DNA of 43,407 nt from Oxalobacteraceae bacterium (GTDB taxonomy: Bacteria; Pseudomonadota; Gammaproteobacteria; Burkholderiales; Burkholderiaceae_D), in contig JAHFQV010000025.1 of assembly GCA_023259175.1 (NCBI GenBank), positions 1 to 43,407 on the forward strand, written 5' to 3'. Shown here piece after piece: positions 8,102-18,148 of the stretch (positions within the stretch are counted from its first letter, which is position 1; each line of letters begins with the position of its first letter). The position numbers and the translations under genes were made by a program. The notes beneath the pieces were generated by a model. That model saw only the letters and a program-made list of their open reading frames with translations, ran no database searches and was not told where the DNA came from.

Positions 8102-9690
8102 TGTGCTTGTTGAGATGTCTTATTCCAAATCGCCATCATATCGTTCGATCCCTGTGAACGAATACCATTATCCGACAAAACATTTTCGGTTTCCGCCAGC
8201 ATTTGTTTGCGTGGTAGGACGATCGTTTCGCCGTACCGCTGATCGAAATGAATCACAATTAAATCGTCCTTGAGATCACGTAAAGTTTGTACCAGATGTG
8301 CGAGGCTTTTAATTTTGGTTTCGTTGATTGAATAAATAACTGCACCAAAACGATTGCTGTAACCCGTGACGAGTTTGTGCGGGAAAAACGGCGAACTGAC
8401 TACGACCAATTCTTCCCTATCCTTGCTCGGCATGTCACCTCTTTGCGTCACGAGCGGATTGGCATTGTAGGCATTGCCGTTGAGCGCCGCCGCGTTATTG
8501 CTGATCAAACTTAGAAATTCGACCGTTGCACGGGAAAACACGATGGGGCCAAAAATAAAATATGAAGGGTAACCGCCCTGTAAATCCGAAATCAGATGCG
8601 GTCGTCCGGTATAAACTGGGGCATTAACTCTTAAGGCTTTTCCCGCACGTAAAATACTTAAAGCGACGTAGCCATTTTTTGCAGCTTTTTGCACCTGATA
8701 CTTGAACATTACCCGTACATTGGGTCGCAGCTTAACCATACACTGATTATCAATCGGAATTTCACCGATGTGGGTGACAACATCCCACTCTTGCAAAGCG
8801 TAGTCGGGCGTTTCTTTGTACGGCCGATGTATGATGCATCCCTCAACTGATTTGTCGAGATGCAAATAGTCGCGTAACACCGGGTTTTCCAAAGTCTGGG
8901 TTATATCCAAGAGTATCGGTTTGCCTTCCATTTTTTTGTCCGCCACATCCTTTAGAAATAATTCGATTTCTTCATTTGGAATGATGTAGCCGATATTCTG
9001 CGCATTGAGTAGACCTGAAAAAGCTAAACCTATCATTTTATCGTCTGCAATAACCGGGCCGCCACTATTGCCGGGATTGATGGCCGCATCAACTTGGATA
9101 CGTAAGCCTGAGACACTACCATCGTAGTCGACAAACTCGATACGCGAGACGATTCCTTTGGTAATCGACAAAGAATTGCCCCCAGTAGGGTAGCCGTAGG
9201 CATACACCGCGTCGGTGATTTCGGGGAGCTTATTACTGCGAACCACTGCAGCATGATTGGTAAAAAACTGCTTATCATCTAACTGCAACAAAGCTAAATC
9301 CATGCTGCGTGAAATTGCCACCACAGTCGCCGGCAATTTATCACCATCTTGTCCGGTTTGAATTTGCACTTGGCTTGCGTACTCCACGACATGCGCATTG
9401 GTCAGTATGCGTTGGCCTTCAATAACGACACCAGAACCGGTTACCTCTTGGGGTGACGCTTTGCCCCAAGGTTTGAACGGATCAGGTCCACGCAGAGTCG
9501 AGAAAACTTTGACGACCGATTTTTCGAGTAGCCCAGTGTGCACCGCCCGGCCCGAATCTTGAGTGGCCGCTTTGGGCGATTGTGCAAACACGAGAGCGGA
9601 ATAAGTTGTTGCAGAAAGCGCTGTAGCTAATATAAATAAAGTGCTAAAAATACGTTTAAAAATCGTGTGGCATCGTAAATTAGAATGCAT
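8098..9690 (-). CDS. Deg/HtrA-like trypsin-fold serine protease
   Basis: A 530-residue exported S1C-type serine protease. A Sec signal peptide covers about residues 1-36, with cleavage after VFA. The catalytic triad is His100 (TNAHVVEY), Asp131 (SMDLALL) and Ser209 (NPGNSGGPV). The C-terminal half (about 250-510) has two PDZ-like segments with sequence features (GCIIHRP, AVIYSINE) closer to plant Deg9-type proteins than to E. coli DegP. The role is probably periplasmic protein quality control or regulated proteolysis. It is followed by a coupled membrane protein, and a direct repeat lies upstream at 9746-9771. No clear Shine-Dalgarno supports the start. Confidence 0.85.
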   Translation of the reverse strand: MHSNLRCHTIFKRIFSTLFILATALSATTYSALVFAQSPKAATQDSGRAVHTGLLEKSVVKVFSTLRGPDPFKPWGKASPQEVTGSGVVIEGQRILTNAHVVEYASQVQIQTGQDGDKLPATVVAISRSMDLALLQLDDKQFFTNHAAVVRSNKLPEITDAVYAYGYPTGGNSLSITKGIVSRIEFVDYDGSVSGLRIQVDAAINPGNSGGPVIADDKMIGLAFSGLLNAQNIGYIIPNEEIELFLKDVADKKMEGKPILLDITQTLENPVLRDYLHLDKSVEGCIIHRPYKETPDYALQEWDVVTHIGEIPIDNQCMVKLRPNVRVMFKYQVQKAAKNGYVALSILRAGKALRVNAPVYTGRPHLISDLQGGYPSYFIFGPIVFSRATVEFLSLISNNAAALNGNAYNANPLVTQRGDMPSKDREELVVVSSPFFPHKLVTGYSNRFGAVIYSINETKIKSLAHLVQTLRDLKDDLIVIHFDQRYGETIVLPRKQMLAETENVLSDNGIRSQGSNDMMAIWNKTSQQAQ

Positions 9691-9745
9691 AGTTTGAATT
9701 CGAAAAATAAAGTGGGCGCGCTATTCTAGTTATCGCGCTGAACAG

Positions 9746-9771
9746 GAGAAAAGTTAAGCAAGAGAAAAGTT
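9746..9771. repeat. Direct repeat upstream of the protease gene
   Basis: GAGAAAAGTT occurs at 9746-9755 and 9762-9771, a 16-base period. It sits in the 97-base gap between the protease start (9690) and the end of the lipoprotein gene (9788). It could be a tandem regulator site for the minus-strand protease gene or chance. Confidence 0.4.
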
Positions 9772-9787
9772 GAGAAAATATGCCATG

Positions 9788-10441
9788 CTAAGGCGACGCA
9801 TGACAAGCATGTTCATGTGCAACGCCTTTCAAAAATGCCCGCCTCACGATGCCCGCGACACCCGCAGAGGCGACATCCTTGGCATGCCTATCTGCACCAG
9901 TCAAGCGTCGCACCCAGGAGCGAAATGGAATAAAACCCTCTGCAAATCCCTGTAGCGCACCGACGGCGGCATCGCCCAATTGTTCAGAACCACGTTCGAT
10001 CACATTGCCCTGCGCGTCGACTTTGACGGTATCGACATCCGGACCTAAGATTGCGTCGAGTTGTTGAATTTGATCCTGCAACCATTCGCATTTAATTTCA
10101 CTAGGCATCAGATAAGGCGCTTTGCGTGCCTCAATCAAGATAGCCGGAATTTCAGTTTTGACGACATTGAGATCGCTCAAGGGCGAAGTAATCGCACCGC
10201 CCATTTTAGTATCGAAATTGGCCGGTTTTTTTGAGATGGGTGTATCGACCGACTGGGTATTTTCCTGAGTATTTTTGTGTGCGACATCCTGCTGCGGAGT
10301 TGGCACGCTAGCGCAGCCACTCAAATTGAATAGCGCGAAGCCAGAAAAAAGAAAAATAGTCCAGCGCATTGCAAGGCGATTACGTGTGCTTGTGATGGAC
10401 TTGCTTGAACGCGCTAAGCGCAAATACTTGACATATTTCAT
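9788..10441 (-). CDS. Lipoprotein of unknown function
   Basis: 217 residues with a hydrophobic core at about 27-40 and lipobox NLSGC, lipidated cysteine 43. The n-region is unusually long and basic. An internal ATG at 10369 would give a standard 19-residue signal peptide but has no Shine-Dalgarno, whereas ATG 10441 has AAGGA at good spacing, so I keep the long form with doubt. The mature protein has a conserved-looking block EIKCEWLQDQIQQLDAILG and a glycine/alanine-rich C-terminal part. It lies upstream of the protease on the same strand. Function not recognised. Confidence 0.7.
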   Translation of the reverse strand: MKYVKYLRLARSSKSITSTRNRLAMRWTIFLFSGFALFNLSGCASVPTPQQDVAHKNTQENTQSVDTPISKKPANFDTKMGGAITSPLSDLNVVKTEIPAILIEARKAPYLMPSEIKCEWLQDQIQQLDAILGPDVDTVKVDAQGNVIERGSEQLGDAAVGALQGFAEGFIPFRSWVRRLTGADRHAKDVASAGVAGIVRRAFLKGVAHEHACHASP

Positions 10442-10779
10442 GCGGGTCCTTTAATTTTTTCGAGAAAACGAATACGAGTTGGCCTCACTATCATACATTG
10501 AAATCCAATGAACATCGCAAAATCAATAGCGCGAAACGAATAAAAATGCGTCTAGCTTTTTTGCAGTAGCGATTTCATTCTAGCTTGATTCATTCAGTAT
10601 CCAAAAATGGCGTTTAAAGCTGCCAATTTTGCATTTGGTCGCAACAGGCTTTGTTTTTTAATCGTCAATCTCTACATTGAGCACATCGGCCGACTTCAAA
10701 TTAATTACGCGATACGAAGTACCGATCTCAGTAATCCAAACAGTGCTTAAATTTAATTCTCATATTTTAGGAGTTCATC
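10442..10779. other. Gene-free divergent region
   Basis: These 338 bases separate the minus-strand lipoprotein gene (10441) from the plus-strand secreted protein (10780). On the minus strand TATGAT with an upstream TTGCGA (19-base spacing) could serve the lipoprotein. I see no operator dyad. The minus strand also holds a 33-codon frame ending at TAA (10658-10660) with coding-like residues (ITEIGTSYRVINLKSADV) but no start codon, possibly a remnant. Confidence 0.4.
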
Positions 10780-11151
10780 ATGAAAACAAGTCGCATAATT
10801 CTCGCTTTAAGCTTAGTCGCATTGACTTCAATTGCCTCAGCAAAAACACCCGACACAGAATCCAGCGTGCTAATCAAGGGTAGCGCAAATGTCCAAAAAT
10901 CCTATGTCAGTCCAGAGGAATTTAGAGATTTGCAAGGCAGTTATGCGCTCGATAACGGGCAAACTCTGCGTGTATCGCAAATCCAAAATCGCTATTTCGC
11001 TCAAATTGGCACGCAAGAAAAATTAGAAGTAATTCCAACCTCAAGCGAAGTTTTTGTTGCAAAAGACAATTCGGTCAAATTGCAATTTAAGGCCTCAACA
11101 CTTGGCGCGCCCACTACTGTCAAAGCGAGCTATCTCGACAATAGCAAATAA
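10780..11151 (+). CDS. Small secreted protein, function unknown
   Basis: 123 residues with a Sec signal peptide (about 1-21, cleavage after ASA). The mature domain contains FRDLQGSYALDNGQTLRVSQ, a short beta-rich segment resembling small periplasmic proteins annotated as hypothetical in related Burkholderiales. The start is supported by TAGGAG eight bases upstream of ATG 10780. It has no same-strand neighbour within 170 bases and appears monocistronic. A hairpin lies downstream at 11191-11223. Confidence 0.75.
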   Translation: MKTSRIILALSLVALTSIASAKTPDTESSVLIKGSANVQKSYVSPEEFRDLQGSYALDNGQTLRVSQIQNRYFAQIGTQEKLEVIPTSSEVFVAKDNSVKLQFKASTLGAPTTVKASYLDNSK

Positions 11152-11190
11152 AAATCGCGTCAGGGAGGGTCAGATGCGAACAAGAAAAAT

Positions 11191-11223
11191 GCGCAAGGCT
11201 AGGCCTCGTTCTAGCCTGAGCGC
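11191..11223 (+). terminator. Weak hairpin after the secreted-protein gene
   Basis: AGGCTAG (11196-11202) pairs with CTAGCCT (11211-11217) around an 8-base loop, and GCGC at 11191-11194 can pair with 11220-11223. No T-run follows, so it is at best an atypical terminator or an RNA 3'-end stabiliser. Confidence 0.35.
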
Positions 11224-11325
11224 ACCACAGGATTTTTGAATAAACGACTTATTTTTCAAAGACATAAGCGCTAAATTTAGCAAGAACGCAGGCGTGATTC
11301 AGGCATTTCCGGTACAATCGCGGAC

Positions 11326-13626
11326 ATGAATCCATCGCCCAATAATCTGTTCTCCGCCACGCCTTACCGCCCCGAAGTTGGCGGCAAAAATGCAGCCCCT
11401 TTTCTCCCTATGTCGCGCGCCGAAATGGATGTGCTGGGCTGGGATCGTTGCGATGTGATTTTAATTACCGGCGATGCTTACATCGATCATCCTAGTTTTG
11501 GCATGGCATTGATTGGCCGCCTGCTTGAGCAACAAGGATTTAGGGTCGGTATTATCAGCCAACCAGATTGGCATTCGGCGAACGATTTTCGTGCATTAGG
11601 CCGCCCCAATCTTTACTTCGGCATCACTGCAGGGAATATGGATTCCATGGTCAATCGCTATACCGCTGACCGGAAAATTCGCTCTGAGGATGCTTACACG
11701 CCCGATGGTGATCCCAACAAGCGCCCTGATCGCGCTGTCGTTGTGTATGCGCAGCGCGCTCGCGAAGCCTTTCCTGAAGTGAATGTCGTCATCGGTAGTA
11801 TCGAGGCGAGCTTGCGCCGAATCGCACACTATGATTATTGGTCGGATAAAGTAAAACGTTCCGTACTTCCAGACTCCAAGGCAGACTTGCTTGTCTTTGG
11901 CAATGCCGAACGGGCAATCGTCGATTTAACCCATCGATTGGCCGCAGGTGAAGCGATCAAATCTATCCGCGATTTACGCGGAACTGCATTCATGGTGCCT
12001 TCCAACTGGTTACCTGATCCTGAATGGACGGAAATTTCCTCGATTAAAATAGACACGCCGGGCAAGCTTGAAGCGCATACCAATCCTTACGAGATGATCC
12101 CCGAAACGGGGGCAAAATGCGCCACCTCAAAGAGCGATTCCACGATAGAAAATAGTACAGCCCAAGGCACAGCGCCAGTAAAAGATGTCGTGCAAGCGCA
12201 AGTGATGCGCATCATGAGTCGGGAAGAACGACAGGCACTTCTACGCGACAAGCACAATAAGAGCGTGATTCGCCTACCCTCTTTTGATGCGGTGAAAGAC
12301 GACCCTGTCATGTATGCCCACGCCTCGCGCATTTTTCATTTGGAAGCTAATCCTGGTAATGCAAAAGCACTGTCACAAGCCCATGGCGAACGCGATGTCT
12401 GGATTAATCCACCGCCCTTACCATTGGCAATGAATGAGATGGACGGCGTGTATGATCGCGCTTATGCGCGCGCGCCGCACCCCAGTTATGGCAAAGCCCG
12501 CATTCCTGCTTGGGAGATGATTCGTTTTTCCGTTAACATCATGCGTGGCTGTTTTGGCGGATGTACCTTTTGTTCGATTACCGAACACGAAGGTCGAATT
12601 ATTCAAAGCCGTTCCGAGCCTTCTATCCTGCGCGAAATTGAAGAAATTCGCGACAAAACCAAGGGCTTTACTGGCACGATTTCCGACCTCGGCGGACCGA
12701 CCGCGAATATGTATCGACTCGCCTGTAAAGATAAAAAAATCGAAGAATCCTGCCGCCGTTTATCCTGTGTTTATCCTAGTATTTGCAGCAACCTCAACAC
12801 AGATCACAGCAAGCTGATCTCGCTCTATCGCAAAGCGCGCGCCATACCAGGCGTGAAGAAAATTTTGATTAGCTCGGGTTTGCGTTATGACTTGGCGGTA
12901 CGTTCACCTGAATATGTCAAGGAACTCGTAACTCACCATGTCGGTGGCCTCTTAAAGATTGCACCTGAACACACCGAGAGCAATACGCTGTCGAAAATGA
13001 TGAAACCCGGTATCGGTGCTTATGATGAATTCAAAGCCATGTTTCACAAGTACTCGAAAGAGGCAGGCAAAGAGCAATACCTAATTCCTTACTTCATTGC
13101 GGCACACCCTGGCACCACCGACGAGGATATGGTTAACCTTGCGCTCTGGCTCAAGAAGAATAATTTCAAACTCGATCAAGTGCAAACCTTTATGCCTACG
13201 CCGATGGCGTTGGCAACGACCATGTACCACACCCGTAAAAACCCGCTGAAGAAAGTCACCGCGGATTCGGAGGTGGTCGAAACCGCGCGTTCAGGAAAAA
13301 TCCGTAAATTCCATAAAGCGCTGCTGCGTTATCACGCGCCGGAAAACTACGAGCTCGTCAAAGAAGGCTTACTGCGCATGGGGCGTAGCGACCTTATCGG
13401 CAGCGGCGAGCGTCATCTAATACCGGCACGCCCACCTTTGGCAAATCATGTTAGCAAACTTAAGGAAGCGCAAACAGCGCAACTGGGCGCGCCAACACTC
13501 AATACCTACGGAAAGAAGTCGGTTAGCCGTTTGCTGAATAAGCCCGCAGCAGATGCGAAAAAATCTGGACTTTCTTACAATAGCGCCAACAAATCCAAGC
13601 CGCAACGGAGCGCACGCGCCAAATAG
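11326..13626 (+). CDS. ygiQ: YgiQ-family radical SAM protein
   Basis: A 766-residue member of the YgiQ/UPF0313 radical SAM family. An N-terminal cobalamin-binding-like domain (about 35-240) has [17 protein letters not shown]. The radical SAM cluster motif is [11 protein letters not shown], with Cys409, Cys413 and Cys416. The lysine-rich C-terminal tail is typical of the longer proteobacterial versions. The substrate is not established for the family. TACAAT lies about 15 bases before the ATG and there is no evident Shine-Dalgarno, so the leader may be very short. Confidence 0.92.
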   Translation: MNPSPNNLFSATPYRPEVGGKNAAPFLPMSRAEMDVLGWDRCDVILITGDAYIDHPSFGMALIGRLLEQQGFRVGIISQPDWHSANDFRALGRPNLYFGITAGNMDSMVNRYTADRKIRSEDAYTPDGDPNKRPDRAVVVYAQRAREAFPEVNVVIGSIEASLRRIAHYDYWSDKVKRSVLPDSKADLLVFGNAERAIVDLTHRLAAGEAIKSIRDLRGTAFMVPSNWLPDPEWTEISSIKIDTPGKLEAHTNPYEMIPETGAKCATSKSDSTIENSTAQGTAPVKDVVQAQVMRIMSREERQALLRDKHNKSVIRLPSFDAVKDDPVMYAHASRIFHLEANPGNAKALSQAHGERDVWINPPPLPLAMNEMDGVYDRAYARAPHPSYGKARIPAWEMIRFSVNIMRGCFGGCTFCSITEHEGRIIQSRSEPSILREIEEIRDKTKGFTGTISDLGGPTANMYRLACKDKKIEESCRRLSCVYPSICSNLNTDHSKLISLYRKARAIPGVKKILISSGLRYDLAVRSPEYVKELVTHHVGGLLKIAPEHTESNTLSKMMKPGIGAYDEFKAMFHKYSKEAGKEQYLIPYFIAAHPGTTDEDMVNLALWLKKNNFKLDQVQTFMPTPMALATTMYHTRKNPLKKVTADSEVVETARSGKIRKFHKALLRYHAPENYELVKEGLLRMGRSDLIGSGERHLIPARPPLANHVSKLKEAQTAQLGAPTLNTYGKKSVSRLLNKPAADAKKSGLSYNSANKSKPQRSARAK

Positions 13627-13767
13627 CGTTAAAACCTAATCAAGTAAGCTTCATGTTTCGCACAAATTTAAGGTAAAAGAAGGTTTTTCTCTTCGTTTTG
13701 ACTACACTGGATGTACAATTTCCGAGTGGAAATTCCCCGCCTCGCAATTTTTGAGATGGAGTCCGTC

Positions 13768-14058
13768 ATGAAGCACATGAAAACCGTGTTAATTCTCGAG
13801 CATACCGAAGAGATTTTCGACAAACTCACTTGCGATGTGTGTGGTGCCGAGTCGAAGTGGGATCAGAATTGGTCGACCGTCGAGCATGAAAAACGCACGA
13901 CTACGATCTCACTTGAAGAGGAAGATTCCTTTCCCCATGGCGGCAAGTCCAAATTAATCCAATATCACATCTGCCCCACCTGCTTTAAAGAACACCTCAG
14001 CAAATGGTTTGAATCCCATCGGCAAGCCAAGGCAAGCATTTCCAAATCTGTATGGTAG
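13768..14058 (+). CDS. Small zinc-ribbon-like protein, unknown function
   Basis: A 96-residue protein with two cysteine pairs, CDVC and CPTC about 50 residues apart, suggesting one zinc site. The centre is acidic and the C-terminus basic. The start at ATG 13768 is chosen for GGAG at proper spacing. The open frame extends to 13711 but lacks a ribosome site. A perfect 7-bp hairpin (13717-13723 with 13728-13734, GAGT loop) lies in its leader. prfB follows 62 bases downstream on the same strand. Function not recognised. Confidence 0.65.
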   Translation: MKHMKTVLILEHTEEIFDKLTCDVCGAESKWDQNWSTVEHEKRTTTISLEEEDSFPHGGKSKLIQYHICPTCFKEHLSKWFESHRQAKASISKSVW

Positions 14059-14120
14059 TGCGAAATCTCGGTGATGCTCGGGTATAATGTCGGGTTTGAT
14101 TACCCTACTGATAAAAGCCC

Positions 14121-15225
14121 ATGGAAGCCGAACGCCTCAATAGTATTGCCAACTTACTGCTCGACTTGACTAGTCGTGAAGCCGAACTTCGGAGGTATCT
14201 TTGACTTCGATGTCAAGTCAGAGAAACTCGAACAAGTTAATGGTGAATTAGAAGACCCTAAAGTTTGGGAAGAGCCTAAGCGCGCCCAAGAACTTGGTAA
14301 AGAAAAAAAATCGCTGGAAGCGATTGTTCACACACTCATCAAAATCGATAACGATCTAAAAGATGCCAACGAGATTTTTGCGATGGCACGCGAAGAAAAC
14401 GACGAAGACACCCTAGAGGCGATTGAGACCGATGCGCAAACGCTGAAAGAATTAGTCGAGGGTATGGAGTTCCGTCGGATGTTTAATAATCCTATGGACC
14501 CAAACAACTGTTTCATCGATATTCAAGCCGGTGCCGGTGGTACCGAAGCGCAAGATTGGGCTTCGATGCTGTTGCGTCAGTACTTACGCTATTGCGAGCG
14601 CAAAGGATTTAAAGTCGATATTCTTGAGCAATCCGACGGCGAGGTTGCGGGCATCAAAACGGCTACGCTCAAGGTTGAAGGCGAATATGCTTATGGTTTC
14701 TTGCGTACCGAAACCGGAGTACATCGCTTGGTGCGTAAGTCGCCATTTGATTCTGCCAATGGCCGCCATACCTCCTTCTCCAGTTTATTTGTCTACCCCG
14801 AAGTAGATGAATCCTTTGAGATAGACATTAATCCTGCCGATGTGCGCGTTGACACCTATCGTGCTTCTGGCGCGGGCGGGCAGCACATCAACAAAACAGA
14901 TTCTGCGGTTCGCCTCACGCACGGCCCGTCCGGCATCGTGGTGCAATGTCAAAATGATCGCAGCCAGCATCGTAATCGCGCCGAAGCATGGGAAATGTTG
15001 AAAGCAAAATTATTTGAGCTGGAATTACGCAAGCGCATGAGCGAAAAACAAAATCTGGAAGATACCAAAACCGATGTCGGTTGGGGTCATCAAATTCGCT
15101 CCTACGTGTTAGATCAATCTCGCATCAAGGATTTGCGTACCAACTATGAAATGGGCAATACCAAAGCCGTGTTAGATGGCGATCTTGACGGCTTTATCGC
15201 AGCATCCCTCAAACAAGGCGTTTAA
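14121..15225 (+). CDS. prfB: Peptide chain release factor 2 (programmed +1 frameshift)
   Basis: RF2 reads UAA and UGA stop codons and triggers peptide release. The gene is split over two frames: 27 codons from ATG 14121, an in-frame TGA at 14202-14204, then the +1 frame from GAC 14203. Together they give 367 residues, the usual RF2 length. The GGQ hydrolysis motif is at about residues 252-254 ([16 protein letters not shown]), and the stop-recognition SPF is in [15 protein letters not shown]. Low RF2 activity favours shifting at its own UGA, the known autoregulation. lysS follows 69 bases later, the classical prfB-lysS order. Confidence 0.97.
14191..14205 (+). promoter_or_regulatory. prfB programmed frameshift site
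   Basis: An internal Shine-Dalgarno GGAGG (14191-14195) is followed by TAT, then CTT TGA C (14199-14205). This matches the conserved RF2 frameshift cassette: SD-like element, slippery CTT, slow UGA stop followed by C. The ribosome slips +1 from CUU to UUU and continues in the frame encoding DFDVKSEK. Confidence 0.95.
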
Positions 15226-15294
15226 AAAATAAGCACCGAATAAACCCTCTCTCAGCAGAGGCCTTAGCCATTATTTTTATTCAAGAGAGTCATC

Positions 15295-16827
15295 ATGTCC
15301 GACCAAGCAAGCATGCCAGCCGAACTGCCACAAGACGAAAATTCTATCATTGCAGAACGCCGTGCCAAGCTCGATGCAATTCGCGCCAAAGGTATCGCCT
15401 TCCCGAACGATTTTCGGCCCCAGCACAAAGCCGCTGATTTGCAGGCGCAATACGGCGAAGTCACGCGTGAGGATTTAGAGGCACTGAATGTGGAAGTGTG
15501 TGTTGCGGGTCGCATGATGCTCAAACGCGAGGCAGGTAAGAAAGCAGCCTTCGCGACCTTGCAAGATGCCTCTGGTTTGAAAGCGGATGGACGGATTCAG
15601 CTTTACGTCACCACCGACAAAACAGGCGAGGCCGAAATGGAAGCCTTTCGTCATTATGACTTAGGCGATATTTTGGGCATCGAAGGTCTGCTCTTTAAAA
15701 CAAAAACCGACGAGTTGACCGTTAAAGTAACAGGCCTGCGTTTACTCACAAAATCGCTACGACCATTACCGGATAAATTCCATGGCCTCTCCAATCAAGA
15801 GACTAAATATCGTCAGCGCTATGTCGATTTAATCATGAGCGAAGAAACTCGTCGCACTTTCAAAGCGCGCACGGCAGCCATGAATTCCATTCGTAGTTTC
15901 ATGAACAGCCATGAATTTATGGAAGTCGAAACACCGATGTTGCATGTCATCCCCGGTGGCGCAGCGGCCAAACCATTCATTACGCATCACAATGCTTTGG
16001 ATATGGAAATGTACTTGCGTATCGCGCCAGAACTGTATTTGAAACGCTTGGTCGTGGGTGGCTTTGATCGCGTGTTTGAGGTCAATCGCAACTTCCGTAA
16101 CGAAGGTGTATCCCCCCGTCATAATCCAGAATTCACGATGATGGAATTCTATGCGGCCTATGTCGACTACAAATGGCTGATGGATTTTACCGAAGAAGTT
16201 ATTCGCAAAGCTGCTATTGATGCGCACGGTACGGCCGTGCTGACTTATCAAGGTAAAGAGTTGGACTTGTCCAAGCCTTTCAATCGTTTAACCATCGTTG
16301 GTGCGATCAATCAATATGCGCCGCATTACAGCGCAGAACAATTAAGCGATGCCGAATTTATTAAAGCCGAATTGAAAAAAATGGGGGTTAAACCATTTGC
16401 CACTGCCGGTTTGGGGGCCTTGCAACTGGCCTTGTTTGAAGAAACTGCTGAAGCCCAATTGTGGGAGCCAACCTATATCATCGACTATCCCGCCGAGGTA
16501 TCACCCTTGGCACGCGCCTCCGATACCGTTCCGGGTATTACTGAACGCTTTGAACTCTTCATGACAGGGCGCGAGATCGCCAATGGTTTTTCAGAATTGA
16601 ACGATGCCGAAGACCAAGCTGCACGCTTTCAAGCTCAAGTCGCAGCCAAAGATGCGGGCGACGAAGAGGCCATGTATTACGATGCCGACTATATCCGTGC
16701 ATTGGAATACGGCCTGCCACCGACGGGGGGGTGCGGCATCGGCATTGATCGTTTAATGATGCTCATCACCGACTCGCCGAATATTCGCGACGTGATTTTA
16801 TTTCCGCATTTGCGTCGGGAAGATTAA
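15295..16827 (+). CDS. lysS: Lysyl-tRNA synthetase, class II
   Basis: Charges tRNA-Lys. 510 residues with an N-terminal OB-fold anticodon-binding domain (about 60-170) and a class II catalytic core: motif 2 [17 protein letters not shown] and motif 3 [12 protein letters not shown] near the C-terminus. Length and motifs are normal. The start has AGAG upstream and is conserved in position. It is probably co-transcribed with prfB. It converges on the metC-like gene, with a nested hairpin between them. Confidence 0.97.
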   Translation: MSDQASMPAELPQDENSIIAERRAKLDAIRAKGIAFPNDFRPQHKAADLQAQYGEVTREDLEALNVEVCVAGRMMLKREAGKKAAFATLQDASGLKADGRIQLYVTTDKTGEAEMEAFRHYDLGDILGIEGLLFKTKTDELTVKVTGLRLLTKSLRPLPDKFHGLSNQETKYRQRYVDLIMSEETRRTFKARTAAMNSIRSFMNSHEFMEVETPMLHVIPGGAAAKPFITHHNALDMEMYLRIAPELYLKRLVVGGFDRVFEVNRNFRNEGVSPRHNPEFTMMEFYAAYVDYKWLMDFTEEVIRKAAIDAHGTAVLTYQGKELDLSKPFNRLTIVGAINQYAPHYSAEQLSDAEFIKAELKKMGVKPFATAGLGALQLALFEETAEAQLWEPTYIIDYPAEVSPLARASDTVPGITERFELFMTGREIANGFSELNDAEDQAARFQAQVAAKDAGDEEAMYYDADYIRALEYGLPPTGGCGIGIDRLMMLITDSPNIRDVILFPHLRRED

Positions 16828-16843
16828 GGGTCATTCATCTTGT

Positions 16844-16880
16844 AGACTCCGACGCATACGTTTAATTTGCGCCAGAGTCT
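16844..16880. other. Nested hairpin between convergent lysS and metC
   Basis: AGACTC (16844-16849) pairs with GAGTCT (16875-16880), and CGCA (16853-16856) with TGCG (16868-16871), giving a two-tier stem with symmetric 3-base internal loops. No T-run follows on either strand. It may help termination or protect 3' ends in the 62-base convergent gap. Confidence 0.35.
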
Positions 16881-16889
16881 GCTGATCGT

Positions 16890-18068
16890 TTAGCGAGGAT
16901 GCATGAGCGCCAATGCTTGGGCAATATCGGCGATTAAGTCCTGTGCATCTTCCAGCCCGATATTAAATCGCACTAAAATACCCTCGCCTTTCCAATGGTT
17001 GCGCATGGTTTCGATTCTATAGGGGACACATAAACTGTGTGAGCCTCCCCAACTAAATCCGATTTTAAATAACTTCAAACTTTCGACAAATCGGTCTGTT
17101 TGCGCTTCGCTCAATTTTGCATCGAATAGCACAGAAAAAAGACCACCCGCCCCAGAAAAATCACGTTTCCAATGGGCGTGACCAGGGCAATCTTCCCACG
17201 CCGGATGCAAAACTTGTGCAATTTCAGGGCGGGTCTTAAGCCAAGTTGCAACTTCGCGCGCCGCCTTGTCGTGCGCATCAAAACGCATCTTCAAAGTCGG
17301 CAGTCCACGCAGTACCAAATACACGTCATCCATGCCCACGCCAAAACCGATGCGCATGTGTGCGTCCAGAATTTTCGAATTAAGCTCAGCATCCTTGGTG
17401 ATCACCGCGCCCATTAACACGTCCGAACCACCGCTTTGATACTTGGTCAAAGCTTGAATTGAAATATCGATACCATGTTCAAAGGCTTTAAATGCCAGTC
17501 CAGCGGACCAAGTATTATCCAAGGCAACCAGTACCGCCTTCGCATGTGCGGCGCGCACGATCGCTGGAATATCGGGCACTTCCATCGTGACGGAACCAGG
17601 TGCTTCGGCCCAAATGAGGCGGGTATTGGCTTGAATTAAATCGCTGATACCCGCGCCTATCAGGGGATCATAAAAACGCACTTGTATTCCAAAACTGCGC
17701 TGTAACCAAGCGCCCTGCTCCTTATTCGGACCATAGGCATTATCGGGTACCAGGATATCGTCACCGCTTTTAAGAAACGCCATATTCACCAAGCTAATTG
17801 CGGCCAAACCACTCGGTGTTAACACGCAGTGCTTCCCGCCTTCGATCGCGGCCACCTGCGCTTCCAAAGAAAAACTGGTGGGCGTTCCATGCAAGCCGTA
17901 AGTATAAGCATCCTTGTTCTGCCAACTGCGGGCGCGCATGCTGGCGAGATCTTTAAACACGACAGTTGAAGCATGATGAATTGCGTCTGGAAATGCGACG
18001 AAACCCGCCGGTGCCTCGTAGTCGGTATGAATTAAACTGGTATTTTGTCCGAATACATCATTTTTCAT
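16890..18068 (-). CDS. metC: Cystathionine beta-lyase, PLP-dependent
   Basis: A 392-residue fold-type I PLP enzyme of the Cys/Met metabolism family. The Schiff-base lysine is Lys209 (ALTKYQSGGSDV), with Asp184 (LDNTWSAG) binding the pyridine nitrogen. The overall pattern, including SRIGF-like MRIGFGVGMDD and the late SWGG block, fits cystathionine beta-lyase, which cleaves cystathionine to homocysteine, pyruvate and ammonia. A cystathionine gamma-synthase-like activity cannot be excluded. It stands alone, with the rimO terminator between it and rimO. Confidence 0.85.
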   Translation of the reverse strand: MKNDVFGQNTSLIHTDYEAPAGFVAFPDAIHHASTVVFKDLASMRARSWQNKDAYTYGLHGTPTSFSLEAQVAAIEGGKHCVLTPSGLAAISLVNMAFLKSGDDILVPDNAYGPNKEQGAWLQRSFGIQVRFYDPLIGAGISDLIQANTRLIWAEAPGSVTMEVPDIPAIVRAAHAKAVLVALDNTWSAGLAFKAFEHGIDISIQALTKYQSGGSDVLMGAVITKDAELNSKILDAHMRIGFGVGMDDVYLVLRGLPTLKMRFDAHDKAAREVATWLKTRPEIAQVLHPAWEDCPGHAHWKRDFSGAGGLFSVLFDAKLSEAQTDRFVESLKLFKIGFSWGGSHSLCVPYRIETMRNHWKGEGILVRFNIGLEDAQDLIADIAQALALMHPR

Positions 18069-18091
18069 TTTCTACCATCGCCTTAGGTGTA

Positions 18092-18122
18092 AAAAAAGTG
18101 ACCACCTTCGTGTCACTTTTTT
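18092..18122 (-). terminator. Rho-independent terminator after rimO
   Basis: AAAAAAGTGA (18092-18101) pairs with TCACTTTTTT (18113-18122), with an inner CAC/GTG pair and a CTTC-type loop. On the minus strand it is followed by a T-run and ends rimO transcripts. The plus strand also has a T-run, so it may act in both directions. Confidence 0.85.
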
Positions 18123-18148
18123 GTTTTTACGCGCTCGCTGCAAGCTAT

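Noticed and set aside
13711-13767. Longer start for the zinc-ribbon protein
   Set aside because: The upstream codons have no ribosome site and contain a hairpin. GGAG supports ATG 13768.
15246-15261. Terminator between prfB and lysS
   Set aside because: The 5-bp hairpin has no adjacent T-run, and the two genes are normally co-transcribed.
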